Shown in pieces: positions 47,629 through 64,000 of a stretch of DNA of 64,000 bases. Position numbers and translations under genes: made by a program. The DNA comes from Pholis gunnellus (lineage: Eukaryota > Chordata > Actinopteri > Perciformes > Pholidae), in the NCBI GenBank assembly GCA_910591455.2, contig OU342820.1, positions 18,686,845 to 18,750,844 on the forward strand, written 5' to 3'. A model generated the notes under the pieces. That model searched no databases. It saw only the letters and a list, made by a program, of their open reading frames with translations, and was not told the DNA's origin. The stretch's first letter is position 1. Each line of letters begins with the position of its first letter.

Positions 47629-50600
47629 TTACCCAATAAATCTGACCTGTGGGAACAAATCCTTACTTAGTGGGAATTGCACTTCAGCAAAATTCTCTAA
47701 TAGCCGAAAAAAAAGGTGCAAAGAGATGGAAACCGACAGACTGAGAGGAGTGTGTGGGTGTCAAAGCTGGCTGCTTAGGAATCCCTAAAAGTTGCGGTTG
47801 ATATTGGTGAGCGGCATCATGATATCTCACGCCAGGAAGATCAAGAGAGTATTAAAAGAAGACAATATAACATCTTCATATGCTTGATTTTGACACTAAG
47901 CGGCAACCACGGGTGCTGAGAAATGAAGCCAAAGCGGACCGTCAGTCACTTGAGTTGACTTTATTAACAATGTTCCAGTGTTTCAGTCATGAAGTCTCAC
48001 CTGTCATCAACACTTTATGGTGTACAACAACTTTGTAGAACACGTGTGTGAGGAGTCATCGATTGAACTTCTATGAAAAATAGTGATGAGGCCAAAAACA
48101 TCCAGTCTTATGATGTGATTTTGTGTGTTTTGGGTTTTCTAAACAACATTGCTAAAGATACTTTTTTCCATTTTGCGTTATTACCTGCTCATCGCGACAG
48201 CTCTCGTGGCATGCACTCGGGTCGTTGAGCAATATACTTCTATGATTAAAGGCCTTCACGCACCGGAGTCGTGACGCATAAATGTGATATACTCGCTTGT
48301 GAATATTTGGAATCAAAACTATTCGTGAAAGTTGCAACTCTTCTTTTGTTATAGAAAAGTTCCAATAGATTTGTGCAGGCAGAGGACCAGCTACCAATGA
48401 TCCTGTCTGAGGTGAGCGGAGTGATTCAGTTTGCTTCTTGTCATCATTCACTATTGTGTATGTCAGTATTCATGGTCAAAACAATGTTTAAAAAAGAAAT
48501 GTATCGACCTGAGAATTAAATTGAACAGATGGCTTAAAGTAAAACAAACTTGCAATCATGAGTAATCATCCAACCTGATCTCTGCCACCGCTGTGACACA
48601 TTCTCATTGTTTTCTTACATACAGTATCTATACTTCTGTATTTGAATGCGTTGTACTGTTGTGTTTGCTGAAGCATTGTATTGATAACGTGAGGCCACTA
48701 ACCTGCCCAGCGACTACAGATGAAAATGAGCTCTTCACGCATTTTATTCAGGTACTCAACATCATCTTCACCTTGTTGCCTCAGAGCTGACAGGCGGCTG
48801 TCAGACGAAATTGGACTCAAATTAGACAGAGAAGTGGAATTTTTAAACTGACGGAGCTGCGTTATGTAAATGAATGAATGCACATTCCACCCTCGTATCA
48901 ATCTATGTATATGTGGCTTTTGCAAAGTTTAAATGTTTAAAATGTATTATAAATGTATTATACATGTATTATTAATGAAAAACAGCAGGTTTAATCAGTT
49001 CTAGGCTGCTGAATGATGATGTGACGTATCAACTTATATGCAAAAAACAACACTTATTCATCCTGTTGACATTATTTCAGCTTACATTGAACCCCCCCCC
49101 CCCTAAATTGCCGTATTTGTGGCAATCTATCTGTCTCTCTCTCTGCATCCCTCGTCTCTTTCCCTCAGCTTCAGAGTGTGACACAGTGAGACAGACGTGC
49201 AATGAGATGAAAGTCAGATGTGATGAAAGCTGATCGAGCCAACAGCAAACTCATTTACCGACGACCAGTCAGTCCCTGGACTTCTGGGAAGAAACTCCTT
49301 TTATCAATGCTTCCAGGAGTGTGGCTTGTTACAAACTGAAAGTCTCAACAGTGCAATTTTTTTCAGTAGCAGAAGATCAAAAGCCCAATCCATTGGTCAG
49401 TATTTTGTCTGATGAATTCATACGACATTGTGCTAAAACATTTAAAAGCTCAGTCAATCACACCTTTTTGAACGAGGCAATGCTATAAAGCATGTGTTTG
49501 AGGCGGTGCGCTTGCTTTTCTGTTTCTTTCGTGAAAAGTACAATGATGATATCTTCGTCAGGATGCGGCTCTCGGCTGAAATTGGATTCAGACTCAACTG
49601 TGTTATTTCAACGAACTTCCAACATGATACAATGTGCTGATACACTGATGATCTTAGGTGAATTAACAACATAACATGTTGTTTTACGTAACGTTGCTAC
49701 GCTCCTTACACTAGCTATGCTCGTTACGTAACATAATGCTAGAAAGGCCGCTAAGGGCGGTTGGTGTTTATTTGTATTCCCTAAATTACGTTACGTTGGT
49801 ATATTATTATTTTAACACAAACCATCAGGTTTTGTTGCTTAACCACGTGTCACTGTGTGTTTCTGCAAGTGTGATACGAGGATGATATGATATGGAAGGT
49901 TCTCCATTCCAACATATTTAAACTCATGACTTCCAACTTCCTATTTCATCTGTTTATCCATTACCTTAAAAGGTATAATATGCAACAATTTCCTAAAACA
50001 CAATGTATAGACTGAAACAAAGAGAATCCGTCTCAATCGTTGCTGATGAGCCACTAGAGTTGTGTGGTGGCGTCTGTATCTGCAGAGACCCCGTCCTCCT
50101 CTTTTGTTTGATCTTCCCTCTTCTCTCCACAGACATGAACAGTTAAACATCGACACATTTCTCGGGGGCTGTATAGGCTGCTGTTCCTTCAGCAGCAAGA
50201 AGAGCAGCGTGGTTTTTTGGCATCAGCATCAGTTCCGGATACGAACCGCTTGATCACGTTGATTAAGCGTTTCACATACACCGGGCCATTACGGCTCCTT
50301 GTTTCCTTATGTGCTTCCTCAGCCTTTTTATTGAGTGCTGGAGTGGTCCACTGCAGCAAGGAGGAGCAAAAAACAGTCTTGTTGTCTAGTTTTGCCAGAT
50401 GGAAACACACACACACACACACACACTTACACAGAGAAACAGACAGCGTTAGAGCAGGGGTTTCTGCACCAGTGAGTGGTTTCAGTGAGCAGAGACATGA
50501 TGTGTGTGTAACGTGTTTGTTCTGTAAAGCAGAAATAAATTTGGGATAGCGTGTGAATGTGTGTTGTGTGTGTGTTTTATCCCAGCGAGCGAGCGAGAGA

Positions 50601-50740
50601 GAGTCCAAGGTTGACAAAGAGAGAGAGTGATTGAGAGTTTTCATGCTGAAAATGTAACACCGGTTCCTCTTTCTGTCCTCTGGTGTCCAGACCTGTCTAT
50701 AGTCTCTCTCTGCCTTTGTTCTTTGTGTGTTTACTGTGCT
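47629..50740. other. Non-coding interval
   Basis: No supported exon. A short C-run lies at 49091-49103, a small (CA)n at 50406-50426 and several ACGTAAC/GTTACGT motifs near 49685-49795. Confidence 0.45.
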
Positions 50741-50745
50741 CTCTG

Positions 50746-50770
50746 CCCCCCCCCCCCCCCCAATCCCCCC
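50746..50770. repeat. C-run
   Basis: Sixteen or so C residues, then AATCCCCCC. Confidence 0.93.
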
Positions 50771-52839
50771 CAGCCATACTACGGTCCAGCTGAAAAATTT
50801 AGAGGTGATCGGATATTTGCTGCCGGTGCCTGAAGGCCTTGCAGTGTCCTGTTTGAAGAGAGGAAGTGTTGTCTATTAAATCATCCCCTCAAAGTATAAC
50901 AGACAGGCTTTTAAAACAATGTGTTTGCACTCCTCTAATCCCTCTTATAGATGCCTGTTTTCGTCCTTAAATCCATTCTTAATTCATGTCGTCAGAATGA
51001 TCATTTATACTGTTTCATTGTCTGTAACCTTCCACAGGTTTGTTGCAAGTAAAACACCATCTTTTGAAAGGAGTTAAAGCGTTTTAGAACATTTTGTCGT
51101 CATTTTATGTCCCTCCAAGCTATGAGCATTCGTTTTGATCAAACTCCCTCTCCGGAATTACCCTCCCTGAAATTCCTCATGTTTTCTTTCTTTCCTGTTT
51201 TTACTTTTTGTCCTTTTCTGCATAGTCCTTTTCTACACGTTGTCATTGCGAGGACCCAAGGTGCACCAACACAGTAGAAAACAGCCAGTTTCACTTTGCA
51301 TTTCTTACCCCAGCTCGAGATGTCAGTGATGCAGGAATTCAAGCTTACTTTGCTCGCACATGTAAACCTCACTGGATTACAGCTTCTGCAAAACACCTGA
51401 CCCATAAATGTAGAAGAAGATGCAAAAAGGAAACGAGGGAAAGCAGGACAAAAAAAGAGGTAACTTCCATTTCACTTCCCAAATTTGACTAATGTTGGAT
51501 GATTTCCTCTGCTGCTTAGGTGTACTGTTACATCACCAAGTGGAGTGCAGTGTGCTGTAGCCACTATGAGCGCTCCCAGTTTGGTTTCGCCTCTTGTTAA
51601 AGAGACGACTAGGCGTGAACATTTGTGTCATGTACTTAAGTGGCTGCACAAGTGTCCCGTTTGGATGTCACAACATCTTTCCCACTGATCTATTATAACT
51701 CTTCTTTGTCGTGCAATAAAAACAGCGGATTGTGATGTAAGGCTGTAGGTCATCCAAGTGTGGAGCAGGAAACTGTCGGGTTCATCCTGCCATTCAGCCA
51801 TGCACTGTTCTTCTAGTCGTAGAGTAGATTTGATGAATGAACACAAATTATGAATATAGTCTTGAGATTTTGTTGGCAGATTATAGACGTGAGAGGGGGC
51901 TACTGTAGCTTTGAGCTTAATAATGGATGATGTATAGCTTTGAAAACCCAGATATTGCACAGTATGTGTGTTTTATACTGTTGGCAGTTACCCAGTTGAT
52001 CATGACAAGTATGTTGGGGTGGGATGTGTATTCTGGAAATCTTAAACCTTCTTGATTTGCATGAATCTATTTAGCACAAAATATGCTTTATTAATGTTGC
52101 AGCTCTTGGTGCATAAATCAAAATGTGAGCGTTTCTGTCAGGGCTGCACAATATTTATGTACCCCTTCTCCAATCTCAGTGCTACATGGACGAGTTTGTA
52201 AATCTTGCAGTATGACACCGGGGTTATCCTTCCATCACAGATGTTTCATTTAATTAGGCTCACACCACCTCCAGAAGGCTCAACAGTAATTTCTGCTGTC
52301 CCTGAGCCGGCCCCCTCCATCCACGCCCACTCTGAGCAAAACATAAAGCTACAGTCACATCCACGGCTCTGTACTTACTCTATAGGCTCATTCCTGCACT
52401 TACAGATAATTCATAGTATTTCCTGAATAGGCTATTTCAACACTAATAGTCCTGGCTGTGTGTATGATACCAGATTGTGTATAAAATGTTTACACTTTAA
52501 AATAATAATTTCACATTAATCTGTGCCACATGAGACAAAAAAGAAAATCAATGAGTTACCTTCATGAAAATGACATGACCTGACTCCCTCCAGTACAAGT
52601 TATCCGACTCTGACGGGCCTAATCTGCTCTTTCAATTGCACCAATCCACCGGCGGGCTCATGAATTAGAAAAAAGGACCGACGTGTCTGAATGAAGAGTG
52701 AGTTTGGCAGAATATTGCTCCCTTGAACCTTTTTGAAGGCCGACTGAATCCCGAGCGGAACAGCTGTATCGCTCCTCTTTCGCTGGAGGCAGCAATCCGC
52801 TCCTCTTCATCAGGCAGCAGGGTGGAATGTTTTCACCCA
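50771..52839. other. Non-coding interval
   Basis: No supported exon or recognised repeat. Confidence 0.5.
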
Positions 52840-53000
52840 ATGGGTTTTTGGGTTCAAGTCAGTCCCGTGAGAGCGAACATCTGCTCCCGCTGAAGTGTCC
52901 TTGAGCAAGACGCTGCACCCTCACCGGCTTCACGGAGGGATTACCGTTGTGCAGCCGAACCGCTCTGCAGAGAGATCAATATTGTAATGTAACGTTCATC
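52840..53000 (+). mobile_element. SINE-like repeat fragment
   Basis: GGGTTCAAGTCAGTCCCGTG, then GAAGTGTCCTTGAGCAAGAC and GCTGCACCC. The GGTTCAA box B-like motif followed by the GAAGTGTCCTTG-GCAAGACRCTG block is characteristic of a tRNA-related repeat common in fish. The 5' half (box A) is missing or diverged. Confidence 0.55.
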
Positions 53001-54450
53001 TCTATTCATGAGGGTCTATTGAGGTTCACGTCCCTGCTGTAGCCTTTGCCCTGTCAGAAAATGATGAAGGATATGCGTTTGTTACCGGAGGTCATGCACT
53101 TTCTAGTGGCCCATCAAATGCAGCTGTTCTCTGCAGGCACCGGCTCTGTAGGCCGCCATCTGCAAAACCACATTTACGCGACTGTGTGTGTTCCTAATTT
53201 CCTCTGCCTAAGTGCCCACGGTGTGTTCACGTCACCTGAAAACATTTGGCTGATAGTGACAACATAAAAAACAACATATTTTGTTTATGTGGCAACATGT
53301 GGTTTTGGTTTCGAGCTAGATGGCTTTTGGTGCAATAAACTGCTACCTTTGGTGAATTTTAAAAACCAAGTCTTCCACAGAAGAAAATCCTTACCGAGCA
53401 CACGCTGACATCTCTTGCACACTCGTGTGAATAGATGCCGAGGTGTGTGTGTGACTTCCCTTTTACGTTACGTTTCAGGGCACTGTAAGCGGTTTTACAT
53501 AGAAGTGTAAACAAAATGGTCCAGCAGGTTTCCGTCCAGGTATTTGTTATCAATGAGAATGCAGCTGCATGAAGCAGAATGAAACGCAGCGAGCATTAAG
53601 CATTTTGAATTGGCTCACTGTTTACTGGTTTGATAGAGCAGGGGGTGCAGTGCTGCATTCTGAGCAGTAGATGGCAGTTTGTATCACTGTTTCTTTGAAG
53701 AGGAGGAGAGAAGCACTGCAGTGAGGAAGGAAAGAGTGACTACAGTGCATTAGAGGGGAGGTAGAGAGAAAAAAGCTCTCTGATTCTAAGTCCCCAGCGG
53801 AGCAGAAATACCGGCATGGTAAAAATCAAAGGGCTTCGTCAAGGTCGGCTGTCCAACCAGATTGATTGATACGAGATAAAAAACAAACAAGTATGTATGT
53901 GCTTGTGAACAGCAGGCCATCCGATGGGACGGGAGTCTGAGTGAACCTGACAGCTAGGTAGACAAAGACAAAGAGAAGGACTGAGGACAACAGGAAACAT
54001 TCAGCTTTACCACAGCTTCAGGGCTGCTGATGTATAGCTTAGCTCCAGATCTGTGCGACCTTACTCAAGTGTCTAACGCACTCGACACAGACGGGGAGGA
54101 TACCTCTGCTTCTCTAGAACAAATCTGCCTAAAATAAAGCTGCTCAAATAAATATTTTCCTATGTAACCAGTGGGTCAAATATCTGTAGTGTGAAAGGTT
54201 GAGCTAGTAGTTGCCAACCAACAAAGCTGCTTTTCACAGGTGATTTTGATCCTCATCCTATTTCTTGGTGACCAAATAGAGCTTAAAGGAATATTGGACC
54301 GTTAGACTGTTCAGACGGGCCCGAAACACTCTTTATGAATGCTAATGTTGCTCCGTGCTTGTTGGAAGTAGAATGGAACTAGATAAGTTTGCTAGCATAT
54401 TCTGCCTAACAACTTCATACGGTGATATCATGTGAATGTTGTTTCCACCA
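53001..54450. other. Non-coding interval
   Basis: No supported exon. The sequence near 54280-54420 resembles common fish intergenic repeats but cannot be named. Confidence 0.45.
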
Positions 54451-54800
54451 TAGACTGTATATAAGAAGTGGATCACCGTGACGTTACGTATTGGTTTATG
54501 GACTGCTGTTTTGAAGCCTTAAGTTTGACGTTTTGGCCACCGGCATCTTGGTTTTTGGCTGTCGCCATCTTGTTTTTTTGCAACCAAAGAAGTGACGCGA
54601 GAGGGTGGAGCTAAGTACAACAGAACACTGAACAAGGCCTTTTCAGGAGACCAAAACGGTAACTGCAACACCGTGGCAGCGACCTGTCAAGCACAAATTA
54701 GTCCCGCCCTTAAAAATGATTTGATTTTTCCTCTTACCTTACTCAAAATGGGACCATAATTTACTAAAGGAACACCGTGATTTATAAAAGGAGACTTGAA
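54451..54800 (-). mobile_element. Dispersed repeat, copy C (reverse)
   Basis: Starts CATAGACTGTATATAAGAAG and runs through TGGACTGCTGTTTTGAAGCC, GCCATCTTG and GTGGAGCTAAG to TTTACTAAAGGAACACCGTG and GGAGACTTGAAAC. These are the reverse complement of the corresponding blocks of copies A and B. Confidence 0.75.
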
Positions 54801-54824
54801 ACAAAACACAACAACCTGCATTAC

Positions 54825-54944
54825 AGTGTGTGTGTGTGTGCGTTCTCTCCATTCTTTATAGCCTAGTTTCCACCATCTAGGTCACATCATGTATTGCTTC
54901 ACCCATAACCTCCGTCTGGTGCAGTGTGTGTGTGTGTGTGTGTG
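54825..54944. repeat. Two short (GT)n tracts
   Basis: GT runs at about 54825-54841 and 54924-54944. Confidence 0.92.
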
Positions 54945-56037
54945 TAAGAATAGTGTTTAGGTGGGTGCATGGTACAAGCTGCGTTCACAGTGACCACCTA
55001 TTTATACTCACTGTCCTGTCCCCCAAGAAAGAGATGACGCTGGCTCTATGATAGCCCTCCCTCTTCCCTCTTTCCCTCCTTCCCATCTGCCCTGACTTTT
55101 CTTTTCTCTGTGCCGTATATTTCGTTTCCTGCCTTTCGTTCCATCACTCATTTTGTGAGAGGTAGAAATTGGAGGCGATGGAGAAAAAGTCTGAGATGCA
55201 CTGAACATTAAATTAAGCGTGACCCCAACCGGTTTCCAACAGAGACAAATCTCTTTCCGTATGAACGTTTCTCAGCTGGGAGCCGGTTGTCTTTTTGTTT
55301 GCTTCAGGTTCTATTATTCACTATGTCTCTCTTTGTTTCTCTCTTTCTCACATGCACCAACCTTTCTCTTTGTCTCTCTCTTCTTTTACACTCTAGCACA
55401 TCAATCCATCTCTTTCTTTTCACATTATCTCTGTATCAGTATCAGAACTCTCTGTCTCTCGGCTGTTTTACGATACAGCCATCGCACTCCTTTGATTTGC
55501 GAGGTGGTGAGGCGAGCTGAAGCCCTGCGTCTCATGCATTAAACACACCAATCAGTGCTCCTGCAGGGCTCGGGGATGATCTTCTATTGGGCCATGGAGA
55601 AAATAATGTTTAAACATTAGCTAGTGGCTGTCGATCATGCATGTGATTGAATGTACCAAGCCAAATTGCTTGTGTAGTAGAAAGTGACTGTGTGCGTTAG
55701 TGTGGTTTTGTATGTGCCTGGCAAACCTAGTTGCCTGAAACTGTGTTTTTATGTTTTGCAGACTTCTTAACTCCTCCTGGTTGTTGGCTGTAACTGAGGC
55801 TGTTTTTCTTACACGGATATGCACTCTGCGTAACAGTGTTGCAAACGCTGGATTTAGACAAATGGATGTTGATCCTAGAACAGCGGCACACAATCCCCAA
55901 GTGCAGCATTTCAGAGGAAATCTGCATAAAACGCCTCTCTTGGGACGACCCAGAAGAGTTCCCTGTGGATCACTTGTTTGCTGTTTTTTCTCTGTTGTAG
56001 AGAAAAAAATGCAAAAGGGACTCTGCAATTGTGTATA

Positions 56038-56200
56038 ATCCATAGACTGTGAATAAAAAGCAGACGTAGTCACCATTACTTCGCCCGTTGGTTTGTGGAC
56101 TGCCTTTTGAAGCCTGGAGTTCAGCATTTTGGACGTCGCCATCTTGTTTTTTTTGGAACCAGAAGTGACAATAGACGGTGGAGCTAAGGCTTATTAGCTA
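56038..56200 (-). mobile_element. Dispersed repeat, copy D (reverse, truncated)
   Basis: TCCATAGACTGTGAATAAAA, CGCCCGTTGGTTTGTGGACT, TTTTGAAGCCTGGAGTTCAG, CGTCGCCATCTTG and GGTGGAGCTAAGG align with copy C. It stops where the others continue. Confidence 0.75.
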
Positions 56201-56903
56201 AACAAAAAACAGGGAATTATTGCATCGCAATGCAGATTACTGGTCAACGAAATACGCACCAAGTAAGAATGTTTGCAACTGTATTCAGTAGGTTCAGTCA
56301 ATCCACTTTGATTCAAGATGTCTGTAAAGACTCACTTGCCGTGTGGCAAAGAATCCCCAGATCGACACCTCAATGGGTTTGCTGAGAATGACGCGTTTAA
56401 ACTGAAAGTGGTGGTTGACTCGGACGTTCATTTTAATTTGTCTGAAAGTGACTTTGACAGAACTTTCTGCACTCGCAGAGACGAAGCGTAGTTTACCCCC
56501 CGAGCTCAGCTGCCCTGGGGACACAATGTCACCGCCCATACTGAGACTACTTTTCTCCCCTTGCTGCTGATCGCATCTAACACATGAAAAAAAAAAAAAA
56601 AGAACTCATCGGAAAGGTCAGACCTTGGGTGCAGAGGTAAACACATGGGACTGCTTTACTGGGATTCTGTCGGAGGGATATTATTTGTACTACTGGTTCT
56701 AGAGGAAAGACAGAAAAATAACTTTTCTTTCTTCTATCGGTCGATTTTATACACGACTGTTCTGTTCACCTTCCTGATCAAATGCTATTTTGTCGAGTAC
56801 GAATGTGTGTGTGTCTGTTCCCGTAGTGACAGATCTACTACGTGACCAGAGAGCAGTGAGTCTGTGGCTTTGTGTGCTTTACCTGAGCCCCAGTGGCCTG
56901 ATA

Positions 56904-56904
<1 letters not shown>

Positions 56905-56935
<31 letters not shown>

Positions 56936-57069
56936 CGTGTCCGAGGTTGCGTTGAGCTGATGGCTGATGGCAGGCGGAGTGCTGACAAGACAGACGTTTC
57001 ACCTTTCCCTTCTTCACTTTGCCCACTGTTTCTCTCTCGCTCCTGTTGCACCGGTGCCCTTCCTTTATC

Positions 57070-57118
<49 letters not shown>
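56905..57118. repeat. Facing (GT)n and (CA)n microsatellites
   Basis: GT tract 56905-56931 and CA tract 57072-57118, 140 bp apart, complementary to each other on one strand. Confidence 0.96.
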
Positions 57119-57123
<5 letters not shown>

Positions 57124-58046
57124 GAGGAAACACTGCATGCATGCACACTGTACAACCCTGAGAATCACTTATATTGTGCTACGTATGAACACTGTAACCA
57201 TTAGCACACGCTCATAGACAGAAAAAAACAGCATCCACACAAATGTATTGACTGAAGAGTCAATAGTTAATAAGTTACTGCAAGGGTGTGAGCATGTGTT
57301 TAATACAGTAAGCCATGTACATGTGTGTACATGTGTGTGTAGGCTCCTCAGTAATTAGAGAGAAAGACAGAGCTCATGACAAGGATCGTCTGTGGTCTCT
57401 TCCTCTCTCCATCCTCCCTTTTTCTTGTCTTTCCTTCCTTCGTCAGATGAGACCAGATGACATGATTTCATGCTCGGTTGTTGGAGGATACTCTCGTAAT
57501 TGCTGCGGTAAGAAATGAAGGCAGACGGATTCCTCTCTCTCTCTTTCTGCTGGTCACACACAAAATTAATTATACGGACAAAGATGCCGATTAATTGGTT
57601 GTTAAACATTGTTCATGCATAAACAGCAGGTGAGCGGTGAGGCTGAGTTTAGGTTTAAGGCAATTTACTGTTCATTATGAATTGAATCTTTCTCTCTCTG
57701 GCGTGATGGCATCGCTGAGAAGATGTCTGACGAGGCACATTTTAAACTTCGGAAGGATTTGGCTGACTTGATGGCCAACTTCCAGGTTGAATTTTGACCT
57801 GCCTTACTTACCATAGCTGTGTGCTTGTCTACAATTGTTATGTGAAAGGAGGAATTATTACCGATACTTCAGGTGTGCTCACTTTCAGCTGAAAAGTGGT
57901 TTAGATCATTTGGATTAAAATGTTGTTTTAGCATTCAGTCACTTTCTCTATCTTCTTCCAACAATCAACTTCTACCTGTGCTCTCTCTCTCTCCCTCTCT
58001 CTCTGTCTTTCCCTCTCTCTCACACCCTCACACTCTCTCTATCCCC

Positions 58047-58048
<2 letters not shown>
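57119..58048. other. Non-coding interval with pyrimidine tract
   Basis: No supported exon. The stretch 57978-58048 is (CT)-rich. Confidence 0.5.

Positions 58049-58119
<71 letters not shown>
58049..58119. repeat. (CA)n microsatellite with one CCTA interruption
   Basis: About 71 bp. Confidence 0.97.
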
Positions 58120-58122
<3 letters not shown>

Positions 58123-58282
58123 CTTTGTGCTTCTGCAACTTTCGCTCACTCATCGTCTTCCTTTCTCCCTCTCATCCTTTCTTTCCCTTGGCCACTCCAT
58201 TAACCAGAGGGTCACTTTTCCAGCTGGTTAGCCCGGGCCAGATTTCCATCAGGTTGCTGACACACAAGACTGTCCCGCCATC

Positions 58283-58286
<4 letters not shown>

Positions 58287-58322
<36 letters not shown>
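58287..58322. repeat. (GT)n microsatellite
   Basis: 36-bp tract between two large CA tracts. Confidence 0.96.
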
Positions 58323-58324
<2 letters not shown>

Positions 58325-58437
58325 CTCAGATAGGCAGGTTCATTTGTCAGGTTTTCTCCAGTCTGTCCTCCGGTGTGATGTTGTAATGACCCGAGGCGGC
58401 CCAGACAGAAGAATGACATTTAACACTACCACTCGAC

Positions 58438-61979
<3,542 letters not shown>

Positions 61980-62014
<35 letters not shown>

Positions 62015-62155
62015 ACATTACTGCAGGCAGCGGTTGATGAACAGCACTCTGTGATCGTACGCCAAAAGGGGAAGGAGGGGAGGAAGAGGGAGAAGCCCAG
62101 AGAGTCAGCACAGCTAAAATTACAACCCTGTCACACCAAATCAGTGCCGATGACC

Positions 62156-62187
<32 letters not shown>

Positions 62188-62199
62188 GTGTGTGTGTGC
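61980..62199. repeat. Facing (CA)n and (GT)n microsatellites
   Basis: CA tract 61980-62009 and GT tract 62156-62199, about 146 bp apart. Confidence 0.96.
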
Positions 62200-64000
62200 G
62201 AGTGAGAGAGGAAGTGTTTTGTTTGGCTCTGCCTAAAGACACTGGGAGAAAGTAAACAAAACAAACATGCATGTATACACACATGCATACTGTACACACA
62301 CTCGTATGCACAACACAAGTGTGCATGACGATGTTCTGCAGTCAGTAGAGATAATGTGATGGGAGGATCAGAGTCGGGGGCAGAGTCAGCCAGAGTGCGT
62401 CTGGACCTCTATTATCCACCAAACACACACTCTCACTGGGGGTCGACTCACTTATAATCCAATCAGGGCCAAATGTAAGTTCTGAAATGGCTGTTTACTC
62501 GCTAATGAGTATTCATTCTCAACTATTCTTAGCAGGAGCTTTTTTTCAAGAAAAGTGTGAAATTCTGAGTGTGAGAGGAAGCCAGACCTCTCCATCTCCA
62601 TCTTTTTCCTGCGTGACGTACACAAACACACACACGTGTGAGACGAGGATGTATGCACACACATTGTGAGCTAATGTGGCTACGGCGCTACCATATGCTG
62701 GAACAGGAGGTTTTGCTCTCACAGTGTATCTCACCGCATTTCCCAGTAAGCATCAATGAATGGCTCTCCCCCTCGCGGTTCCCACTCACGCTAACCGGGA
62801 ACCATTCGTCTGTTTTCTATTGGTGTCTTCATCCGACAGAGCAGACCTTGAGTCAGCCTGTTTTAAACAAAATGTCATTTCTAAATTAATGCAAAGTCAT
62901 GCGATGCAAAAGTAGCGTATTTAGAGTATTTAAATAGTGTACACAGTAACCACAATGAGAATAGTTATTTTCAAAGAATATGTGATCACTCCCAAGTTTA
63001 AATGAAATAAAATGTTCCTGTTCTTCCCATTCTGCCAGCACGGTATGAATGCAAAATGTGCATTACCGCCAATTGCATTCTGGGAAATGTATCCCGTAGT
63101 ATCTAGCTACCCTGTCCTTCATTTCCTTCCTGTTGCATTTGTTAATGCTGTTCATGAGTCCACCGATGTAAAAAAAACCTAATTTGTGGTAGGAGTAAAA
63201 AAATCAGCTTCATTACACCAGCAAGAAACTGAGAACACAACGAGGTTCATGGGGGTCAACTTCTGCCCCTGACCTCTGACCTCTGACCTCTCTGTGCTCG
63301 GAGAAGAGCAGAAAGTCAATATGGCTCAAGAGGAATTCAAACTAAACTGTCTGTTGCGTGTCTGAGAGTATGTGTGGCTACGTTTGAATGTGTGTCTGCT
63401 GTGTGTGTGTGTGTGTGAGAGAGAGTGTGTGCGTTGACATTGATGAATGAGCCCGACATCAGAGCAATCTGCTACCACGGCTTTATAAAACAAGCACAAA
63501 TCACTTCAGGAAGTGTGTTTTTGAAGAGGGCCGCCGAAGTCAGATGTTATCTTGTCTGAGAATGCATGAATCAGTGAGGATCGGTTCGTTTTTGTGTATT
63601 TGTGTGTCTACAACATGCAAGTGTGCGTGTGTGCATGCATCCTCGCCTGCTTTCCAACATTCCTATGTTGCGTAGGTGAGTCCAGTGTTTGTGAAAGAAG
63701 TGGCGGATTAGTCTCTCCGCACCAACGCTTCTCTGCTGAATGCAGTTCACCTCACTTCAACCTCTCGGTGAGCATTCGGGTCGTTGTTGTATTCAATATT
63801 GTAGCCGCAGTATTTAGCTTATCACAACATGTCACCAGTGGGAGCGAGAGCCGGTCTTTGGATTTTTTTGTGACAGCAAAAGAGATGAGAATGTAAATTT
63901 GCTCCTGAATAAATGAATGTGTCAGTGTTGTATTTAAACTGCACCAATATGTTGAGATGTGTCGTTTATGGTCCCCAGAGGATCAATCCTTCTTATTTTG
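62200..64000. other. Non-coding end of window
   Basis: No supported exon. Contains the nuclear-receptor-like cluster at 63244-63289 and a short GT tract at 63400-63418. Confidence 0.5.
63244..63289. promoter_or_regulatory. Cluster of nuclear-receptor half-sites (DR3 plus triple DR1)
   Basis: GGTTCA-TGG-GGGTCA at 63244-63258 fits the RGKTCA-N3-RGKTCA pattern of vitamin-D-receptor-type DR3 sites. On the other strand TGACCT-C-TGACCT-C-TGACCT at 63270-63289 gives three AGGTCA half-sites with one-base spacing. Function is unproven; the second part may simply be a short tandem repeat. Confidence 0.35.

Noticed and set aside
55621..56142. 173-codon minus-strand frame
   Set aside because: Its start lies in dispersed repeat copy D; the rest shows no domain.

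Overview
The window is vertebrate nuclear DNA, almost certainly from a teleost fish. The main evidence is one intact NLR gene with a FISNA (fish-specific NACHT-associated) domain. Supporting evidence is the very high density of (CA)n/(GT)n microsatellites and several repeat types I recognise from fish genomes (piggyBac, Tc1/mariner, Ty3/gypsy and hAT-like fragments, SINE and LINE tails). The species cannot be named from sequence alone.

Layout. 1-190: one plausible 35-codon exon of an unrecognised gene, plus strand. 186-4400: non-coding sequence holding an internally deleted piggyBac remnant (about 612-1734) that keeps the first codons of a transposase on the minus strand. 4404-4492: long (CA)n. 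5108-12046: the only complete protein-coding gene I can support. It has ten coding exons whose splice phases all agree and encodes a predicted protein of 1203 aa with the order CARD - FISNA - NACHT (Walker A and B intact) - winged helix/HD2 - five LRR exons - PRY/SPRY (B30.2). A polyadenylation signal lies at 12259. Its intron 7 holds an irregular minisatellite, and its intron 9 holds a dispersed repeat with three further copies in the window.

12300-64000: about 52 kb with no convincing protein-coding exon. It holds microsatellites, a hAT-like end (13157), an element with long perfect terminal inverted repeats (22549-22917), another inverted-repeat element (21844-22462), a decayed Ty3/gypsy integrase (27240-28560, minus strand), a retroposon 3' tail (37650), a SINE-like fragment (52840-53000) and several strong short hairpins. 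It looks like a gene desert or large introns.

Functional reading. The NLR is inferred to be a cytosolic innate sensor. An N-terminal CARD would recruit ASC- or caspase-type partners, FISNA-NACHT would bind ATP and oligomerise, and the LRR plus B30.2 end would sense ligand. The rest of the window appears to be neutral or regulatory DNA shaped by transposons. Exon boundaries come from reading splice motifs by eye and from phase agreement. No database search or alignment was run.
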